This document shows, in pieces, positions 38,272 to 53,000 of a DNA stretch of 64,000 nt. The translations under genes were made by a program, and so were the position numbers. The DNA is from Tanytarsus gracilentus (lineage: Eukaryota > Arthropoda > Insecta > Diptera > Chironomidae): contig JAXRKN010000040.1 in the NCBI GenBank assembly GCA_038502055.1, positions 6,160,001-6,224,000 of the forward strand, in the 5' to 3' direction. The notes below the pieces were generated by a model that ran no database searches, was not told where the DNA came from, and saw only the letters and a program-made list of their open reading frames with translations. Numbering within the stretch: position 1 is the stretch's first letter; each line of letters begins with the position of its first letter.

Positions 38272-39082
38272 TTAAGCACTCAACACGATGTCAAGTTTCC
38301 AGTCGTTCTCATCGGTTGGCAAGTTTTCAACTATTTGCTCTCGAAATGCCAGGCCAATTAGGACAGTCTGATGATTGTTATTTCGGAAGCGATTAAAATA
38401 GGCATGCAAATATTTGTCATAATATCCCATGCCATGTCCCAGTCGATCGCCTTTGTTACTGAACGACACGCCTGGTATCAGGATGATATCTAATGGATCT
38501 GAATAAATGATGAGAGGAAATTGTCACCACACATATATGCTATTTTTAATCCTCACATGCTAACCTGTCATTGTCATGACATTCTCTCGAGTCACATCGT
38601 TTGGGTTCGGCTGTTTTATCTTCCACTTTGTGATGGGCAATTTTTCATAATCCTCCATGTTCAATATACTCAACATTTTCATTTCGTTGCCCGAATATGT
38701 TGGAACAAACACCTATAAATAAATTGTTGTTTACATGTTTAATGCAATTTTCACCCCATTTGAGGAGCATACCTGCTTTTTCTGTTGAAACATGACACTC
38801 AATAAAGGAATGGTGTTGATTTCATTATCAGTGCTTAGATAGCACGATACACGTTTTGAGCTTATGAACTCAGGCATGGTTAAAAGCTGAAATTTTTAAA
38901 AAAAATTGATTAAAAATTTTATATTAATTTCATTAAAAAATTAATGTTTCACAAATACTACGGAACAAATTGATAACCTTTTGCATTACAATTGTTGATT
39001 GCTCTGCCTTCTTTTCAGCACTCATCTGTTGCACCAACTTTTTAATATTCTTTCTCAGTATGACTTTTGCCGGGTTTTGCAT
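38272..39082 (-). CDS. 5-formyltetrahydrofolate cyclo-ligase (MTHFS)
   Basis: Cytosolic enzyme (EC 6.3.3.2) converting 5-formyltetrahydrofolate and ATP to 5,10-methenyltetrahydrofolate. Four exons: 38978-39082, 38773-38886, 38565-38712 and 38272-38498; 594 nt, 197 residues, close to the usual ~200. The N-terminus has the basic helix KVILRKNIKKLVQQMS, then KRVSCYLSTDNEINT and VFVPTYSGNEMKML, and the conserved nucleotide/folate-binding end: LDIILIPGVSFSNKGDRLGH followed by GMGYYDKYL. The intact G-x-G-x-GYYD signature supports an active enzyme. The first donor (AAG|GTTATC) is weaker than the others, but phase and family alignment agree. The start is the first ATG in frame; an upstream TTG at 39124 was not used. 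Each intron is under about 100 bp. Confidence 0.93.
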
Positions 39083-42000
39083 TTTATGCTTATTTTGTGT
39101 TGTTGGGTTGATAATGTAAAACAATAGAACAAATAAGTGGAAACAACAACCTGTTGAGTGGGAAATAAATTTTTATCAATTATTTTTTCTCGAATTTATA
39201 TGTGATGTGAATTGTAAGTAGAATGAGAAATTCTTGGTTAAATAAAAATCAATTTTAAATGAAAATTAAATTTAATAAATTTTAGATGAGTTTTTTTTTC
39301 AGACAAAGCAAATGCCTGGGATTTTAACAAGACAATTCACAATTTATTGTAACGTATTTTCTTTCCAATAATTTAAATCTTTTAGTATGCTAAAAAGCTA
39401 CCTGCGAGCTAAAAATCAACTGGTGATGATTGTTTACAAATTTTTATAATATTCTAATCTTTCTCGTTTTTAATTTTAAATTCTAAAAAACTATGTTTAA
39501 AAATAATTTTCTTATATTTTTACACACTCAAACTTTTTATTAAACTCTTTCTACTTCTTTTTAAAATTTTCAAAACACTTTAGAACAGTATACAGCATGC
39601 GCGCTACTGTCTTTTAGCACTGCTAGACTTGTTTTGATTCTCATTCTCTCTTTTTGTGTTTCTTTACAAATTTTCTTCTCATTGAGCTTTTCCGAATATC
39701 CTTTCTCAGTTTCAAACAAACGCTGCTTGAATGTGGAAGAAGGAAAATTTTGTGCGAGACGATTTTTATCAAAAAAGTGAAAAGTGATAAAATCAATAGA
39801 TTTAAAGTTGAAATGAATTAAAAAAAATGCGTGATTGATTCTTTCGTGAAAAAAATAATTAACTCTAAAACTTAATTAGCAAAATCAAGATGTTACGTTA
39901 ACAAAATTAATTGACAACGACAATCGTTGAGCAATATTTAAATTTTTGGATACTTAACAAAAGTGATCAAACAAAGGAAATAATTTTAGGTAATCAATAA
40001 CAATTGGCATCTAATTTATTTTTAAATTTGACCCGTACGAATTATTCTTAATAAAATAGTATAGATACGTAGCTGTGATTTATTTGAATATCGGTTTACT
40101 CGTCACGCTTAGTCACTTTTATTTGCAAATTAAATTATCACATAGTGAAGACATGTACTAAGTGACGGCAATAACGAACAGGGATTGAAATTATTTTGAA
40201 TTTTTTAAATATTTTTGAACGAAAATAAGAATAATTTAATTAAACCAACTTGTGTTTATTACTATTTATGCAAATTGAAAATATATTGCACATGAAAGTG
40301 AACATGTGATTGTGATTTAATGCTCACCAAGTGCAGACCTATTTATTCAAAGTTATGAAAATGTGCAGCATGAAAGCACTTTAAATGCATGCAAAAATTT
40401 TTTGTGTCCAGGAAGATCAGAGGAAATTTATGTTTAAAAACTTTCATCGTAAATAACTTTTCGTTTTCATTGCTTGTACCGAGTGACATAGTTCTGGACG
40501 TTGCATTTTTTTAACTGCATTTTATCGATTACAAATTTCACATTGAAAATTTAAAAACGTGCACCGGTTGGATATAAAGGCGAGCATTGTGTAAATTACT
40601 TTAACTATTCACATATGCACGACAATAATTTTTTACTCGAAAGGTATAAAAAACTGTTTATAATGACGTCCTAGTTCCAAATGAATTGGCGGCATACCTT
40701 CTCGGTTAGGAATGAGCTCGCTTTTTTCTTCTTAATGAAATTTTATGCATTTATTTCGTGCTTTCATTTCTGTAATAAAAAAAATTTGGAGAGCAAAGTA
40801 CAAAAATCGTTAGATTCAAAAGAGATTCCGGTGCACTCCTAAAATTCTCACTCGTGCTTTGCAAATTAGAAAAATGAACCTCTTTGAAAAACGTGTTCGA
40901 ATGTGAGATAACTCCGACTATCCTTTCATATGTGAATGTGATGAATAAAAAAATAGCTTCACACCTTTATCCGTGGAGAAATGAGAAACTAGAAAATGCA
41001 GCTCTTTGAGTTTCATCTTTATATTATATGATAAAAGTTGAAAATAAACTTATTGAAAGAAATTAAGTTTGGATTTAAATTGCAATTAAGAAGAAGTTTT
41101 GTATTCATGAAATGAACTGCATTTCACCCTCATTAGTGCTTTCATAATGATTTAGCGATAAAAGAGCGAAAAAGTTTGAGAAGGATATTTAATTAAGTCA
41201 TGCATGAAAACGAAATGTGAATGGATTCTTAATTCTAGTAATTATTCTCGAGATATAATACATTTTCATTTCCTTTCCACTCAGTACGATTAACCAAAGA
41301 CTTTAAAAACCTCACAAGTTGCCCTTATAATTCTGATGCCGTTTTATTTTCTCTTATAAGAAAAACATTTGATTTACAAGCACTTCCTACACTTTATTTT
41401 CCACTCTGACATGTTTTCATTACATTACGGTCTTCCTTTCAACAAATTCAATGCGGAAAAACTTATTTGATGCCAATTAATTTGTCACTCCTGTAGCACG
41501 CTTCGATTGTTCTCGTAAATATGTTTTGACAAGCTAACATTTATTGGACGTTTATGCATAAAGTATGAGGTGAACTTTATTTTTTACTTGTTTACGCAGG
41601 ATAAAGAACAACTTTATGTTTTTAGGAGAAACGATAGTTGAGCCATAATGATGTCGGAAGTCGGGACTTTTTAGTGGTCTGAATTTTTTTTGGTTTTTCC
41701 ATTTCGGGTTTTTGGCCCTCTTGTTTTTTTGTTTTTAAATTTTAAAATTGGTACTTAGAGAATTATGGAGACTTTTTTCAAAAAATTTTTTTGAAAACTT
41801 TTTATGTTTTGTTTATTTTTTGGCATTTGGTTAAAGTTTTGAAATTGTAAAATTAAATTATAGTGTTTGAAAATTTTGGTGAAAAGTTATTTTTTATGAG
41901 AAGTAGGAGAGATTTTTAAATTATGTGAAAATTTTTTATTTGATTTTTTGGCATTTGGTTTAAAAGTTTTTGAAATTTTTAAAAAGTCTAAGTTTTGGTA

Positions 42001-45000
42001 ATTTGAAATTTATATGGGGAAAAAAATTTTAATTTTTTGGAAGTAGAGGATTGAAAATTTAACCTGAAAAAACTTTTGTTTTTTGTTGGATTTATTGGTA
42101 TTTGGGCTAAAAAATTTTCGATAAGTGTTGTTTAAAAATTAAATAAGATTGAATTATAATTTTTGTGTTTGGTATTAGAATTTATATATGAAAATTAAAA
42201 AATTTATGAAAAAATTAAAAAAACTTATAAAATTTGTAAGGAATTATAAATTATTTAATTAAATAAAATGTTAATTAAATTTTTTTTTTGTAGTAAGTAC
42301 TAAAATAATACTTTTTTTTAAAGTTTTTCGATATTTTTTATTTTGGTGTTAAATTTGAAAATGCGCAAAAACACTGAAAATTGATAATTAATTATTTAAT
42401 TTTAAACAAAGCCTTGATGTAATAATTTTTTAGGGAAATAGCGAATTAAATGCAACAAAAAAGCTAAAAGTTTTTTAGGTTAAATTTGAAAATCTCTGGT
42501 ATTCTCAAAAATTATGAAATTTTTTTTCCCATTAAATTTAAATTACAAAACTTTTGAATTTTGAAAAATTTAAAAACTGTTTAAGGAAATGCGAAATAAA
42601 TGCTAAATGAAATTTTTTTTCCTATTTTCAAAAAATTTCTCTCTTCTCATAAAAAATTAATTTTCAATAATTTTCAAACCTATTTTTTAATTTTTACTAA
42701 TTTCAAAACTTTTAGAGCAAATGCCAAATAAATAAAAAAAATAAAAATCAAAAAGTTGTTGAAAAAAAGTCTCGCATAGTTCTCGTGAAGTACGCGAGAC
42801 TTTTTTGAAAATTTTAAAAAGTCCATAACTCAAAAACTAAGAGGGGCCGAAAAAAACTAAAAACAGGCCGTAAATGGCCGTAAAAAGGCCGATAAAATAT
42901 CCAAATTTCAGACCGATCTAAAAAAAAGTCTCGCGTACTTCTCGCACATCCATAATGAACTATATAGGAAATAAAAAAATATGAAAATGCTTTCCTTCTC
43001 CTTTGAGTTCTTTAAATTTTCATGAAATTAAATTCCTCAATGAACTTTCTCAAGAAGCGAGAAAGAGATATAGTAAAGTTTTCTAAAATTATTCTTGCTC
43101 CTTGCTTTTATGTGCAAAACAATCATATCACTCCCTTCATTCATCGTGTGTGTAATAAAAATTGAATTTAAAGCCTCAATCCATATCACACACCATGTGC
43201 GAGTGATCAAAATGTAATGTGAAAATATTTTTCTGTTGCTTGTTCATAAAGGAAGAAAATTTTACAACCGAAAATTCGCTTATCTTTTGGTTTCAGAATT
43301 TATAAGTTGTTTTTGTCACGTTTTTTATGTTTAAAATATGCCGAAGGAAATTCTTTTGAATACTCCAAAAAAATCTGAACAGCTTTCAAAATAAGGAAGA
43401 AAATTTAAAGGCAAAAAGTGAAATTTTATAAAATAAAATATCATATGGTGGGAACTATCATTAGCTTTCTAAGTTAATTTTAAGATGTTGCAAAATAATC
43501 ATTTTTTGTAGAAATTTTAAGCTTAGTCATATGACATGAATATTTTTCGGACCTTTAAAAATTCGGTTTTAAAATTACCATTGACCAATCTTTACTTTGC
43601 ATATCAATATTCTATTATATGTTTTTTTAGAGTCATTGATATTCTGAATTCAAACTGAACTACTAACTTCAAATGTTACTTTTGCAAAAATTTCAATATG
43701 GTTGTGAAAAAAATTACTATATGAATGCTGCAAAATATTTCAACCTATAAATTTTACCCTTTGAAAATTTTTACCCTCTCATGCTATGAACGATCTAAAA
43801 GGTAGAAATTTGTGTGAAAAGCACACCATTTTCTAAAGAGAAAATTCACTTTTGCTTCCACTTAATACATAAAGGTAATTAGTTGATTGAATTTTTCCGC
43901 ATCGTCTAATGATTCCTTTTGTGCTAAATAAATACGGTATTTAGTAATTCAATATGATTGCGAACGAATATAATTCTCTTAACGAATAAAGCTCAAGTGG
44001 AAGTCTAAAGAAAGTGAATTGCAAAAGAATTTTTACTCAAAATTTTGAGATTTGCTAAATTTTTTTGATCATTTCCGTTTTATTAATAAAAATTGAATAA
44101 ATTTTAATTTTTCCCATAAAAAGCTCAGCGTGCTCAATGCTGGAAAAGCTTTAAAAACGTTAACCTCACAACAATAAATTTTTACTGTTAAAAAATAACG
44201 TGCACCGTAGAAAATCACTTCATGCTTATATGCGTCGTGACTTTTAATAATATACAATGTCCATTTTTACACCCTCCAACTATATAAAACCCATAAAACT
44301 TTATAAACACTGTGAATGAACCTTTAAGTGTGCATTGAGAATTTGTAAATAACCAATGTAGAATTTATAAGCACACCACTTAAAGCTTTTATAATTTTAT
44401 TTTGCAGGCCACTTAGAGAAGAAAATCACGTTGCAATTAACCAGATTGGGTGCAGCATAGTTTGCCATGGAAAACGTGTGTAAAGTGAAGAGTTTAAATT
44501 AAATTCCATTAAAGCTTATAGCAGGATGCAACTCGATAACGGATAATTGTTGTGGAGAAAGTGAAAAACAAACAATTAAGTGCTTAACAAGGAATTAAAA
44601 GTGCTCGACATAAAACTAAAAATTAATCGAGCATGTAACGGATTTTTTTTTGCATATCCAAAAAATTAGAATCTAAATCGATTTTTGCTATCATTTACAA
44701 ATGTTGAAACAAAAACGAAACGCAAAGCCGGTGAGTTGTAAAAATTTGTTTTCTCTTTTTCAAATTAACATGATATCATTAGGAAAATCGCCAAGGAAAT
44801 TTTTTAAAACTTTTTATTCTACATTTCACTTTTACGACACAGATTTTGAAGGACAAAAAAGTGAGGAAATGAATAATTTTTATGCCTCTTTCTTTTCATA
44901 TAGATAGGCAAACCTTATTATGTTTTCATTTGCAGAACTAAATTTATTTAAACAAAATTATTTTTAAGTAATCTCATAGAATAGAAATTTCATTCCATTT

Positions 45001-47049
45001 ACTAAAATTGGCCTTTTAAATGTGTAAAATTCGAGTAGCTTAGTTACATCATTATAGTGAAATATTAATTATAATTATCACATGAAAAATCAATCTGTAA
45101 ATTAAATTTCCTAATTATATTTTCAAACCAAAAATTTCTATTAATTTCCCAAAACTTTTTCTTATCTTATTTAACCTTTTCTTAATTAAGTACACCATTA
45201 GTCTCCTATGGCACCGTTTATTTCTACAAACACAAATTCAACATTTTTTTATTGAAAAATCACAAAACAAAATTTGAATTCAATCAGTAAAAGATGACAT
45301 ATAGAAAAATTTATGCTAGAAAGATAATTTTTCCATACTTAAGCTTAAGCCAAACTTTTTTACTCTTCTCTCTAAACATTTTCACTCAAATCTATCCTCC
45401 TTTAGATACGATGGGGTTTGAAGAAAATCTGTATGGGGTTAATAAACATAACTGTACCTCGGGTAAATATTTTCTTAGAGAAAAACCTTTTTAATTCTCA
45501 TCTTTTTTATTTCATGTTAAAAACTAACATTTTTTTGTTTCTTTATTCATCTCCAAATTTGTTTTATATTTTTTGTTTAAATTATATTCAATTAAATTTA
45601 GGTAAAATGTGTAAATATTTTAATTAGAACACGAAATATTTATGCGTGTAGTGTTTGGTGATAAGATAATTTGTTGATTATATTTTTAGAGAGTAATGCT
45701 GGAACTAATTTAAAATAGTTGATTTTAAGCATTTCAAAGTATGCAAAAATTAGTTTGAATTTTTTTAGATTTCTAAAATTTTTAACTCTCATTTATAAAA
45801 TTTTAAATTAAAAACGTTCGCAACTTTCAGAATGTAATCTTCAAATTTCATTTCATGAAAATGTTTTGTTTGAGTTTTCTGTTGATTTTAATTTATTCTT
45901 AAAAGTTTGAATTTTATATTTTCTATTTCTCTATAACCATTCAAAAATTTAATTTACTCACGCGTTTCATTTTTCGAATCAGATTTTAAACGTTCCATGT
46001 TGAAATTTGTTTGCACAAGCGATTTTCTCTCCCTGTCTTAAAAAATTATTGCTTGAAATGTCAAGCAGAACTTCAATAAATGGGAAATCTGTTGTTAAGC
46101 CGAACTCGCCAGTGATTAAATCCCCACTCAATACAAAACATACACACAACAATTTTCTTCGTCATCATTCGATAATTCCAACTTCTATACATTTTTATCC
46201 ATTGTTATGTTGCTGGACAGAGAGCGGGAGAGAAAGCTAAAAATCGTTTTCATCGTCAAATCTGATGTTACACTGCATATTTAATAGCTTTTCTTTTAGC
46301 GCACTTCCTTCATTTGATTCCATCCCTTCTGTGTTTCATTTATCGACATCTGAGTTAAGTTGTAAAATGTGAACTCTCTCAGCGACAAATTTAACATTGA
46401 ATCATTCCATCATATATTTAGATGTCACTCCTTTTTATGTCACTTCTTATTCTGCCATCTGACGCACTTTGACGATGACAATTTTATGTGATGAATTCTT
46501 TTTTTACCCATCAAGATGCCGAGCAACTTTTATATTTATGTACTTGCATAACTTGACATCTTTTTTGTTCATGAATTTAAGTCAACTGTCGTACGCTCAA
46601 ATTCACTTTTCAAATATTCATAAATTACTCAGGATCTTTCCGGCAACTTGACATAGATGTTCATTTGCAACAGAATTCATTTCAAAATTCTTCAATTTTG
46701 CTCCTTGTAATTAATGAAGTTCATTAACATATTTAGATTTATTGCAGCGTGAAAGCTTAATGTTTAAGCATGTTATTAAGCTTTTCACTGCCATCAAATT
46801 TCAAAATTCCTTAAAAAGCTCTCAAAATTTCGGATGGCAGCACAAGAAGTCTTTCATTTTTGTAACATTCTTCTCTTTGGAATTTCAAATTATGTTTAAG
46901 TGCACAAAAGTTCTTAGGTTGATGGTTATTTTTTTTAATTTTGTATTTAACTTTATTTTATAATTTTTTTCCATCCCTCTCATAATTTTTTCAGTAAATT
47001 CCTCAGACATTTTTTAAGTAAAAAGTTTTTGCTAAAAACTCACAAAAAA
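39083..47049. other. Intergenic stretch between the cyclo-ligase and Trpm
   Basis: Almost 8 kb between two divergently transcribed genes, with no coding exon supported. It contains the palindromic element at 41637-42960. ORFs here are under 80 codons and low in complexity. Non-coding or alternative 5' exons of Trpm may lie in it; an ORF at 46058-46150 (MSSRTSINGKSVVKPNS) has codon-like composition but no usable donor. Confidence 0.55.
41637..42960. mobile_element. Palindromic foldback/MITE-like element, about 1.32 kb
   Basis: The left end (GTTGAGCCATAATGATGTC...) and the reverse complement of the right end (GTTCATTATGGATGTGC...) match as imperfect terminal inverted repeats, both flanked by TA (41635-41636 and 42961-42962), the duplication expected for Tc1/mariner-like insertions. 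The match continues inward almost to the centre near 42300: blocks around 41690/42900, 41815/42720, 41900/42640, 42010/42530 and 42060/42480 pair with each other. There is no transposase ORF. Short direct copies of a CGCGAGACTTTTTT motif occur in the right arm (42798 region and, inverted, at the end). It is therefore a non-autonomous element whose transcript would fold into a long hairpin. Exact family unknown. Confidence 0.75.
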
Positions 47050-50000
47050 ATGGATAGACGATATTCGAAAATAAAAAAGCCCAAGCGCGTCAAAATGACG
47101 ACAAAATTTTCAGAATTTCTTCGTACATTCCATAGTCGACGTTCGATGAGCATGATATTGGTTGATGAGGTATGATTTGAATTTTATTTATTTCTTTATC
47201 ACACACGAGAAAAAAGCTTTTGAATGACGCAAACGAAGGCACAAACACAATTTCATCTCTGTTGTACATTAATCGCTCCAGTCAATAATCAACATCATCT
47301 GGTTGAATGCAAATAATTAGCGAGTTCATCATTTTTTTGGTTATCGGAGGTGTTCGATTTTAGTTTTCAATTGAATTTTTTGGTGCGCGGACATGAAGAT
47401 AAAGTTAAAAATTAATCAGCAACTAATTCGAGCGCGAATAAACGTTGTGTGCTGCAAGCTTCTCCATTTGAATGCTGCAAATTTAAGGGTATTATAATAT
47501 ATGAAAGCACTCATAAATTAACTTGTACAACAGCTTTGTACATAAACTGTTCAAACATCATTTTCATTATCTCTCGCTGCGATGTAAAAATTTCTTTATA
47601 GTCTACAGAATTTATCTCTACTGAAATCTATTAAACTGTGGAATGTCTTTGTGAAATGACTATGTCAAAAAATAAAGTGAAAAAAATTGATAGGAGGACA
47701 TTCAACGAGAGGTTGCGGGGTTCTTTTAAACATTTTGTCACCCTTAGTGCGAGGAATCTAATTAAAAAAAGTGTATGGCATAAATTTTTGTTACGCAATA
47801 TTTGGAGCTTATTGCATCAGTAATGAGCTGTAAAATCTCACTATCAACATTTTTCATATCCGCCACTTAAATTTAACCTCAAAAATTTCTCCCTCCCAGT
47901 GTAAAATTGTAAAAGTGTAACCTTCGCCACTGCATGTTTGAAATACTTTTTCTTTTCACAGTGACTTATTTTTTTACAAATTGTGTTGTAGTCTAACTAA
48001 CAGCCATAATGTATGTGGGGTAAAAATGTGATGGTAGAAGAGGAAGGTTTGAAAATAAGGTCGAAACTTGTAGAACTCTTCCTTACTTCCAAGCCTCTGT
48101 CTTTCATGCATAACTTTCTGTGCCAAAAAAAGTCTTGCATAATATTTATTAATGGATGTTTTATGTTTGTTTGTGTAGAGCTATTTATGTGTGTCTCTCT
48201 CTCAAGGTTCTTCTTAAAGGACTTTTACCCATTTTCTATTTAATATCTATGAATGACATTTTCCATGACATTGTTGTTGCAGCACACACCAAGGAGTTGG
48301 ATAGAGGCCAATTTTTACAAGCGCGAATGTATCAAGTTCATACCCAGTCCGAAGGAAGAAGAAAAGTGAGTAGAAATGGAATTAAAACTTATTAATTTTT
48401 TTGCTAGAGTTTGAAAAATTAGCTCAAGTCAATTAAACTCATTATCATTACGTCTCTATTTGCCTCCGGTATCCATCTGGCCTCATAATTATTAAATATT
48501 TAATGCACCCATTTCTCACCCTCTGTACATCAGTGATGAGAAAATGAAAGTTCATGAGACCGCAAATTTTCTACATCCTAATTACAATCTTAATGACTTG
48601 AGGAAGCTTCTTTTGTCAAATTACTCAAATTAAGCCTTTGACTTCATTTAGTGGTTATTTCGTTTGTGAGCAAATTCAAAAATGACTTTTATGCTAAGAT
48701 AAGAAAAGTTCAAAAGTGTCAATTGAATTTTTGAAATTAATTTTTTATTTGTCACTTTTAATTTATTTAATGAAAAATTAATCAGAGATAAATTTGAAGC
48801 TTTAAAAGTTCAGAACCACAGTACTACCCATAATTTCTGGTTTCATTTCTGTTTCGTTAAGTAAGTTTTGGGCTTCGGGATTACTGTTTAGTTTAACTTC
48901 TTCTGCTTTTTTGAGCTCATCTCTCTTTTGAACTTTGTTAAGCCATCTAAATAAGAAAAAAAAATATAAAGAAATTTTCTTTATTCACTGCTTATCTTCA
49001 CATGTGCAAAATTTAATTTTACTTACAAAAATATGGCGACTAGAGGAATTGTAAATGCACCACCAAGCAGATAAAATGCACCTGGCAAAATTTCTAAAGT
49101 TGCTCGATACAATTGTGTGTACATTGGAGCAAAAATCAACGGCATTAGACCCTCAGCGATTCCAATTAGAGAGTTAATTTTACCCTTAAAATAAAATATT
49201 AATTTTTCGAATTTAGATTATTGACTAGAAAGTTAACCAATTCATTTGACTTCACGAGCTTTGAGGAGTATGACCTCATAGAAATGAATCCAGCCTCTTT
49301 AAAAATTTCAATTATTGGTCCAATGAAAAACTGACGACCAGTGACAGCAAAACAATACAAAAAGCACGCAAAAATTTTCGACGTCGATGAAATTGCTCCA
49401 ATCATCTAAAAAAATGTTGGTTAAATTTAGCAAATATGTTTAAAATACCATTTTTACACTATCGCGAATTTTGAGCTTTTTTGAAAAGTATGAAACGGCG
49501 ATTAATATTCCCACCATTTGAAGAGCCATTGAATATGTTGAAAATATGCTGTACTCAACTTCTGACCAGTTAAACTTATATCGAGTGAAGAGATAATTCA
49601 CAGCAATTTCTCCATGAAGCGGTCCAATTAAGAGCATTGCCACAATTAAAACAGCAATGACTTTTTGTCTCCTCCCATCTGCTGTCTTCTTAAATGCAAC
49701 TTTAAAAGTGTTTGCAACATGATCGGTATCAAAGAAATCCACAATTTTATTGCTTTTGATGGTTCCTTTTTTTATATTTTTATCCTTTATAAAGATCATC
49801 GTGTAGAACAGATCTATTATGAGGATAGTCAAAGATGTTCCAAAAACTCCATAAAAACCAAATTTTCTAAAAAAAATATTTTTAAATTTTATAATTTTTT
49901 TAAAAAAAATATTTTCTCACTTCAATAAAATTCCACTTAAGCCCATTCCGATTGGAAAACTGATGCTGAAAAAAATATTCACAATTCCAATTCTAAATGT

Positions 50001-53000
50001 TCTTTCTTCTTCAGTGGTCACATCTGAGATATAGCTAAAAATACCCTAAGAAAATTTGTTTTTATTAATAATCAAGCACTTCAGAATTATCACTCACTAG
50101 TAGCATAAGAAACCAACCGCCTGATAAGCCCTTATTTAATAGCAAAAAGATAAAACTAATCAAAACGTGTTTTTAATTTTGAAAATAAATTCTCACAGGA
50201 AAAATCACTTCAGATACACCCGCAACTTCCATAGGCCATTTCTTAAAGTACGTGTTGAGCATCAAGCTGATGATTGACAAAATTTCTCCCACAATTGGTA
50301 TGATCATGCATGGTCTACCACAAAATTGAATTTTAATAATTTTATAAACTTCTAAACGTTTACTTTACTTTCTTCTGCCATGCCTGTCACTCCAAGAACC
50401 CCAAAAAAGAATAAATATGCACGGCAATAAACTCTGAAAAACAGTTTTCCATCCTTGCAATGTCGCAACAATTGATTGCACTGACTTTTCTTCTTGCGTG
50501 TAATTTGCTGTATTGCGAGCTGTTAACGCGTCACAAATTTCATCATCAAACTCAAGATTAGCACGACACGCTTTCTCAAGAAATAAATTTTGCGTGGCTA
50601 AAGCGGACAGCATGGCTGGCGTTACATATAAAACGAGAGTTGGTTCTACACTTATATTTTTTCCTATATGAGCACATTTTTGAAAAAATGTCATATCTCG
50701 CCACTGCGTTTTTTCTGGATTAGTCATTATTGAAAAATTATGTTCTTAAGAATTCACTATCGTCTTAACTCTCGCAAAGCAAATCACAGACTAAAGTTAT
50801 CAATGAACTTCAAAGACTGATATAACGTTTAGTTCTGCGATAACTGACAAGTGGCAATCCGTGACTTGAGGTGGTCGCTTATCTTTAAAAGCTAAACCAA
50901 GAGATCTCGAGTACTATTTTTCACAAACAATTTGATACTCAAAAATTAAATTTTTCCTTCAACATAATTCAGAAAATTATTTGAAATCAATTCCAACATA
51001 CTAAAAAATTGAAGAAAAAACACTTAAATTATGACACCGTAAATTCATGCTTAATAAAATCGATTGAATTGCGATCAAGATAAAACTGATAAAAGGTTAT
51101 TAAGCTCGTTATTATTTTTTTTAATGGAATTATGAGCGATGTGATGGCAAAGTGAATGATAATGGATGGAGCATGATGAATAAAAAAATTACTTAAAGTC
51201 CGGTTTCAAAATATGGAACAGAAAAGTTTGCAGAGGAATTTCAATTTGGATTCAAGTTTTGTCCTTAAGCTGAACCATTTAGATGCGATGTGGGTTTGTT
51301 AAACAAATATTTGTTGTCATTTGTATCCTTTGATCCTTAAATCAGAGGATTTAACCTTCAATTACAATAAAAATGAAAATTAAATTATTTTTGGAAATCA
51401 CAGAATGAAACGTAAAATGACCAGTCAAACAATGCTGCTGTTATGCTCTGTAAATTAAGCCACAAACCACGAAAATTACCCTGATGATAGTAATGGCTTT
51501 AATTCATACAAACACAACCCATCGTAATTCGTACCCTCGTAAAAGGTTCAGAGAATTTTATTGCTTTCTCTCAACAGTGAAATCCCAACAACGTACATGC
51601 ACTCTCTCGACCCGTTTAGCATTTATCATAGCTGCTAACAGTTTTCAAATTCAACTTTAATATGTGAAAGCGAAGAGAAAAATATTCAAAAAAAGATTTA
51701 AATATCTCTGTCATAACGATATGCTCCAAGGATAATAAAAATTGCTCTTCCAATAGATTAATTTCAATATTTTCGGAGCAATAATTTCTCACTACAGAAA
51801 ATGTGCAAATTGTATTATGTGGCAGAAAATTTTAATGAAAAACTGTCGTCAAAACACTTAGCTTCTTAGGATTGTTTTCGTTAGCGCTTATAAAATAATT
51901 AGCCACATAGCCGTTAAAACGACTAAATTCCTTTACCATCAGTTCATGATCCTTTAGGCCCATGGAGAAAGTTTCGCGGAAAAGCTTTAATTTTTTCTTC
52001 TCGGGATCCAATTCAACACCTCCATTGTCTTAGGTTCAGGATATTTGATTAAATTGCGGTACATAAAGTACGCAAATTTGCCCCAAAAAATGTGGCCGAT
52101 AAATTTTGCAAAGCCAGGCACAAAAAACATACACATACACACACATATTTTGCTCTTGTCAAAGAAAATTCCATTACACCCATGTTCTTTTCCAAATTCT
52201 AAAAAAATCCTTAAGCTAAACTTTATATAAAATAACTAATTTTATGAGGTGAATGAATTCTTAAATATTTTGTGGCAGCTAATTAATTCAATTTTCACCT
52301 TGCCACTCAAAAAGGAGAGACGTTGAATTAAGATTTCCTCACGATAACTTTCAAAACTTTATGGTAATGAGTTCAAGCTGGTTTAGTTTAATTTATATGT
52401 TACACTTAATTTTAATCCCTAATCATGTCTGTAATAGTGTATCGAAAACAAATCCGCTTCATTAAGCTGCAATTAAAGTTCAATCGTTAACAAAAACTTT
52501 TTCTATAATTGACTCTGCTTCAAAATTACTAAGTTAATTCAAAACTATAAGACATAAGAGTTTATGTGGATGAACAGCTGATAATGAAAGTCCTTTAAAT
52601 AAATTTAAACTTTCTTTATTGAAAACTTTAAATATAATTTTCCTATCAGCATGCTGCAGCAATAAGTTTTTACCTCCAGATACATGTGGTAAAAAATTGA
52701 ATAAATCTCATGAGAACGCAACGAGAGAAATAAATTGAGAATAATTGGCAAACTCGAGGCAATGATGATATGAAAATGGGGAGTGAGACAAATGGAAACG
52801 CTTACTTTTCCACTTCTGAGACACTAATGCGACAATCTAGGAAAATTACATTTAGAGCAATTTGAATTAATATCAAACTTCTCGTCTTTTTGTTATTCTT
52901 TCAATTTACATCTCTTCTAGATGCTGTTGCGGTCAAGACAGAACAACACATCCGGTCGTGCCCGGTATTGAAATTGGGGTAACAACATAAATAATTTTTG

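Noticed and set aside
46007..46240. ORF with MSSRTSINGKSVVKPNSPV as an alternative Trpm first exon
   Set aside because: It has some codon-like composition, but no donor site continues it into Trpm.
52130..52150. Short CA-rich run (CATACACATACACACACAT)
   Set aside because: Too short and imperfect to count as a notable microsatellite.
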